The position numbers and the translations under genes were made by a program. Positions 44,725-47,305 of a stretch of 47,305 bases of DNA are shown one piece after another. Below the pieces are notes generated by a model that saw only the letters and a list, made by a program, of their open reading frames with translations, was not told the origin of the DNA and did no database searches. Numbering within the stretch: position 1 is the first letter of the stretch; every line of letters starts with the position of its first letter. The DNA lies in contig NC_135567.1 in NCBI RefSeq assembly GCF_964340395.1, forward strand, positions 20,248,001 through 20,295,305. The letters are read 5' to 3'. The DNA is from Glandiceps talaboti. Taxonomy: Eukaryota; Hemichordata; Enteropneusta; Spengelidae.

Positions 44725-45717
44725 GTAAGTTTTATTTAGTAAGGGTGACCCTTTTTTATGTTTCCCATTCATATAGTAACATGAGTTGGGGGTCAATTTA
44801 CAAAAAAAGTGAAAAAATAAAAAATCATCTTCATGTTTCTCTGCCTCTCCTTTCCTTTTTCTCCTCTCTATCTTCTTTTTATTGGATTCCTGGTAACAAA
44901 CCCTTTCCCAGCTTCTCTACAAAATTGGCATGTTCTCAGGTCCCCTACTTGAGTAATTGCCTTATGATGACATTGACAGGCCAGATACTTGCTGTCTTCT
45001 TGGCATAGAGGGTGCTGTTCCACAAATATTAAGGGCAGGCACAAATAATTTTATTTTTATTTTGATGTCAGAACTGAAAATTTGGGTTGGTCAGGTAATG
45101 AGAAATAGGAGAAAACCATTCTGACAACTTACCATGGTACAGCTATCATTAGGAGTTACTTTTGTTAACTAAATGTTAATTTATCAATTTATTTGCTTTC
45201 ATTATTCACCACAACAAAATGGTCAACAATCAGCATATTAAAAGAAAACTTGAGTTTATATAATTCAAATAATTTTCAAAATTGTTTTTACCAATGTTCA
45301 CCCAACTGAAATCACCAGATTTTAAAGGTGATTCAAAATGCTCACATTCACTATCGCTAATTTGCTAGACGACATGTTTGTGAAATGCATTCTGGTTTTA
45401 AAACTTTTCAAAAGCGTCTGCAAACACCTTAAAATGACCCTTTTTCAGTCACTTCCCTTCGGATTTACTTCGAGAGTTTTCGGGTATTTCCGGTCCCACC
45501 TAGACCACGGGATTTTATGACGTCATAAAGAGACATGGATAGCACGTAGCCTATGGCGAGCGTAGTCACTAGGTGAACAAAACTCAACAGCATTGTGACA
45601 AAATACATTGCTAGTGGTTGTAACAGACATCAGTAAACAAAAACTACACTCTACATGTCTTATTAACCAACATTTACCGATATTTACTCACACTTTCTGA
45701 CTAATTGGCAGTGTCTG
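44725..45717. other. TEP1 intron after exon 40, first part
   Basis: No further WD40 exon or stop codon for TEP1 is recognisable. A palindromic tgacgtca (CRE-like) occurs near 45519. Otherwise nothing I can support. Confidence 0.5.
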
Positions 45718-47305
45718 TGGGTATAAATGCTAAAATATGATCTCCCCATATTATGGCAAAATAAATCAAAACGGCTAGACTACAGTGTAGATATACATAA
45801 ACACTTGTAATGTCGCTCGCGTGTTTCAATTTATTTATCTGATTTTTTTTATTATTTGCCGAGGAGAAGCATTACAATATCTTCGACAGGCATGGCGTCG
45901 ACAGCATATTATAGCCCACTATACTAGCCCACTATACTCGACTATACTCACTGATGTCGCCTTTTGAACGGCGCATTTAGCAACAAAGTAAACATATTTA
46001 TCTTGAATAAATATACTAGCTATTAGATTGCCATATCATCAGCAATAAAATTGTAAAGAATTGAGGAAATTTCGTGAGTTTAGTGTTGTCATTTACATGA
46101 CTTTAGCAACTCGTCTGGAAGAAAACTTGTATGGTTTCCCTTGTTGCGATATCACTTAATTTAATGCAACAAGCCTATTTAATATTCATTAGAAGAATTC
46201 TGTAACGAATCATGGTATTCGAAGTGTACAGTTTAGGAAACCAACAAATCAAATATCGCGATGTGTTCATGATATCAAATACGATTGGACAATATTGACG
46301 TCGGCAATCAAGGTCGTGACCCCAGCACATGGTTATGAAAGAAAGCCTGCAACTAGATACTTGGCTAGCCACGTCCGGTCCCGTTTCTCAGGGTTTGTTT
46401 TAGAGACGTTATTTCTGTACGACTTGCAGAATTTTACAATATATCTGATTGATAAATATGGATTACATCAACACGTGGATAAATTTAACCCGACACGAAT
46501 GTGCGCTGTGCTCTCCCGATTCCATACGTACATTGTACATACACTGCTTCAGCTTTGATCGGCGGCCTAGTATGAGCTTACTGCCGCGGCCGCGGTGACT
46601 GCACAAAACTTGACAAAGCAATAATTCGAGTCCCCAACAAGTCGATGAGACCTACTTCTGTTCTGTCCGATCCGAATGCGAGTTTCTTAGGTTTTATATG
46701 GGTTTCAGACTCGGACTAGAGTATTACGCCCTAGACAATAATAGATGTAAACTTGTGTTCACAAGCCAAACATGTGGCAATACAAGACCACAACGAAAAC
46801 TGTGAAAAATTTGCAGGTCAGTCTCATTTTATATATGGACAACAAAATTAGGTCGGTCACAGTTCCATTTACATGTACATGATGCAATGACTCGGAGCGT
46901 ACTTCCATATGCTCGGAGCAAATCGAATCAATTAGTGTATTATGGGACCAACAAATATATTGTGGCACATGTCCCGATACACCTTCTTGAAGTTTCCCAT
47001 TGGTATTCTAATAGCTAGTATATTTATTCGAGATGAAATATGTTTACTTTGTTGTTAAATGCACTGTTCAAAAGGCGACGCGAGTACGATTGGGCTAAAA
47101 TATGCCGTCCTTGGCCCGGGGATGCCGTCAAACGTCACCACGGTATCGTAATGCTTCTTGTCGGCAAATAATAAAAAAATCAGATAAATAAAAGTCAATG
47201 AGTGTGAAACACGCGACATTACAAGTGTTTATATATATCTAGTCTAGCCGTTTTTGATTTATTTTGCCATAATATGGGGAGATCATATTTTAGCATTTAT
47301 ACCCA
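45718..47305. mobile_element. Large inverted repeat, arms over 300 bp, cut by the window end
   Basis: Left arm 45718-46032 and right arm 47002-47305 are inverted copies. Examples are ggtataaatgctaaaatatg at the left against catattttagcatttatacc at the right end, attatttgccga against tcggcaaataat, and ataaatatactagctattag against ctaatagctagtatatttat. Middles differ by indels. The 969-bp spacer has an unrecognised 87-codon frame (46295-46558). The outer ends are unknown because the right arm reaches the window edge. Confidence 0.85.

Noticed and set aside
46295-46558. 87-codon frame in the spacer of the large inverted repeat
   Set aside because: No recognisable family or splice context; kept only as a note in the element entry.

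Overview
The window is intron-rich animal nuclear DNA. It is AT-rich and extremely loaded with micro- and minisatellites and short inverted-repeat elements. Two spliced protein-coding genes lie head to head. The protein sequences, small exons and repeats suggest a marine invertebrate (for example a cephalochordate, hemichordate or mollusc); nothing here fixes the phylum. Exons were reconstructed by hand from GT/AG sites, phase continuity and similarity to known families.

Gene 1 (minus strand, 9444 down to 189) is a flavin-containing monooxygenase. Its seven exons join without a frame break into 500 codons plus stop. They carry the FAD-binding GxGxxG, the FMO signature, an NADP-binding GASHTA and the FATGY motif. 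Its introns hold a 21-bp, a 35-bp and a 42-bp minisatellite, CA/GA/TA microsatellites and a frameshifted copy of the end of exon 2.

Region 9445-12059 is the shared upstream region of both genes. It has a 76-nt hairpin and simple repeats, and no coding sequence I can support.

Gene 2 (plus strand, from 12169 to beyond the window) is TEP1, the telomerase/vault-associated protein. Forty coding exons (12169-44724) join in phase into 2252 codons. In order they encode a Ser/Lys-rich N-terminus, a TROVE RNA-binding module with a Lys-rich stretch and an RGG-rich exon, a vWA-like part, DUF4062, a NACHT NTPase with Walker A and B, and about eleven WD40 repeats. The last WD40 repeats and the stop codon lie past the window.

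The most striking feature is how the introns are built. In about ten places the tandem-repeat unit contains a real splice site plus 15-50 nt of the adjoining exon, giving ladders of decoy acceptors or donors next to the true one. Examples are 12 upstream copies at an almost exact 104-bp period before exon 10, 9 copies at 78 bp before exon 20, 6 copies before exon 8, and 10 donor copies at mostly 53 bp after exon 38.

The introns also hold several small families of non-autonomous inverted-repeat elements (each with two or three copies in the window), the 3' end of a non-LTR retrotransposon, a SINE-like tail with the same terminal sequence, and a 0.4-kb foldback element. At the right edge (45718-47305) is a large inverted repeat with arms of at least 300 bp that runs out of the window.
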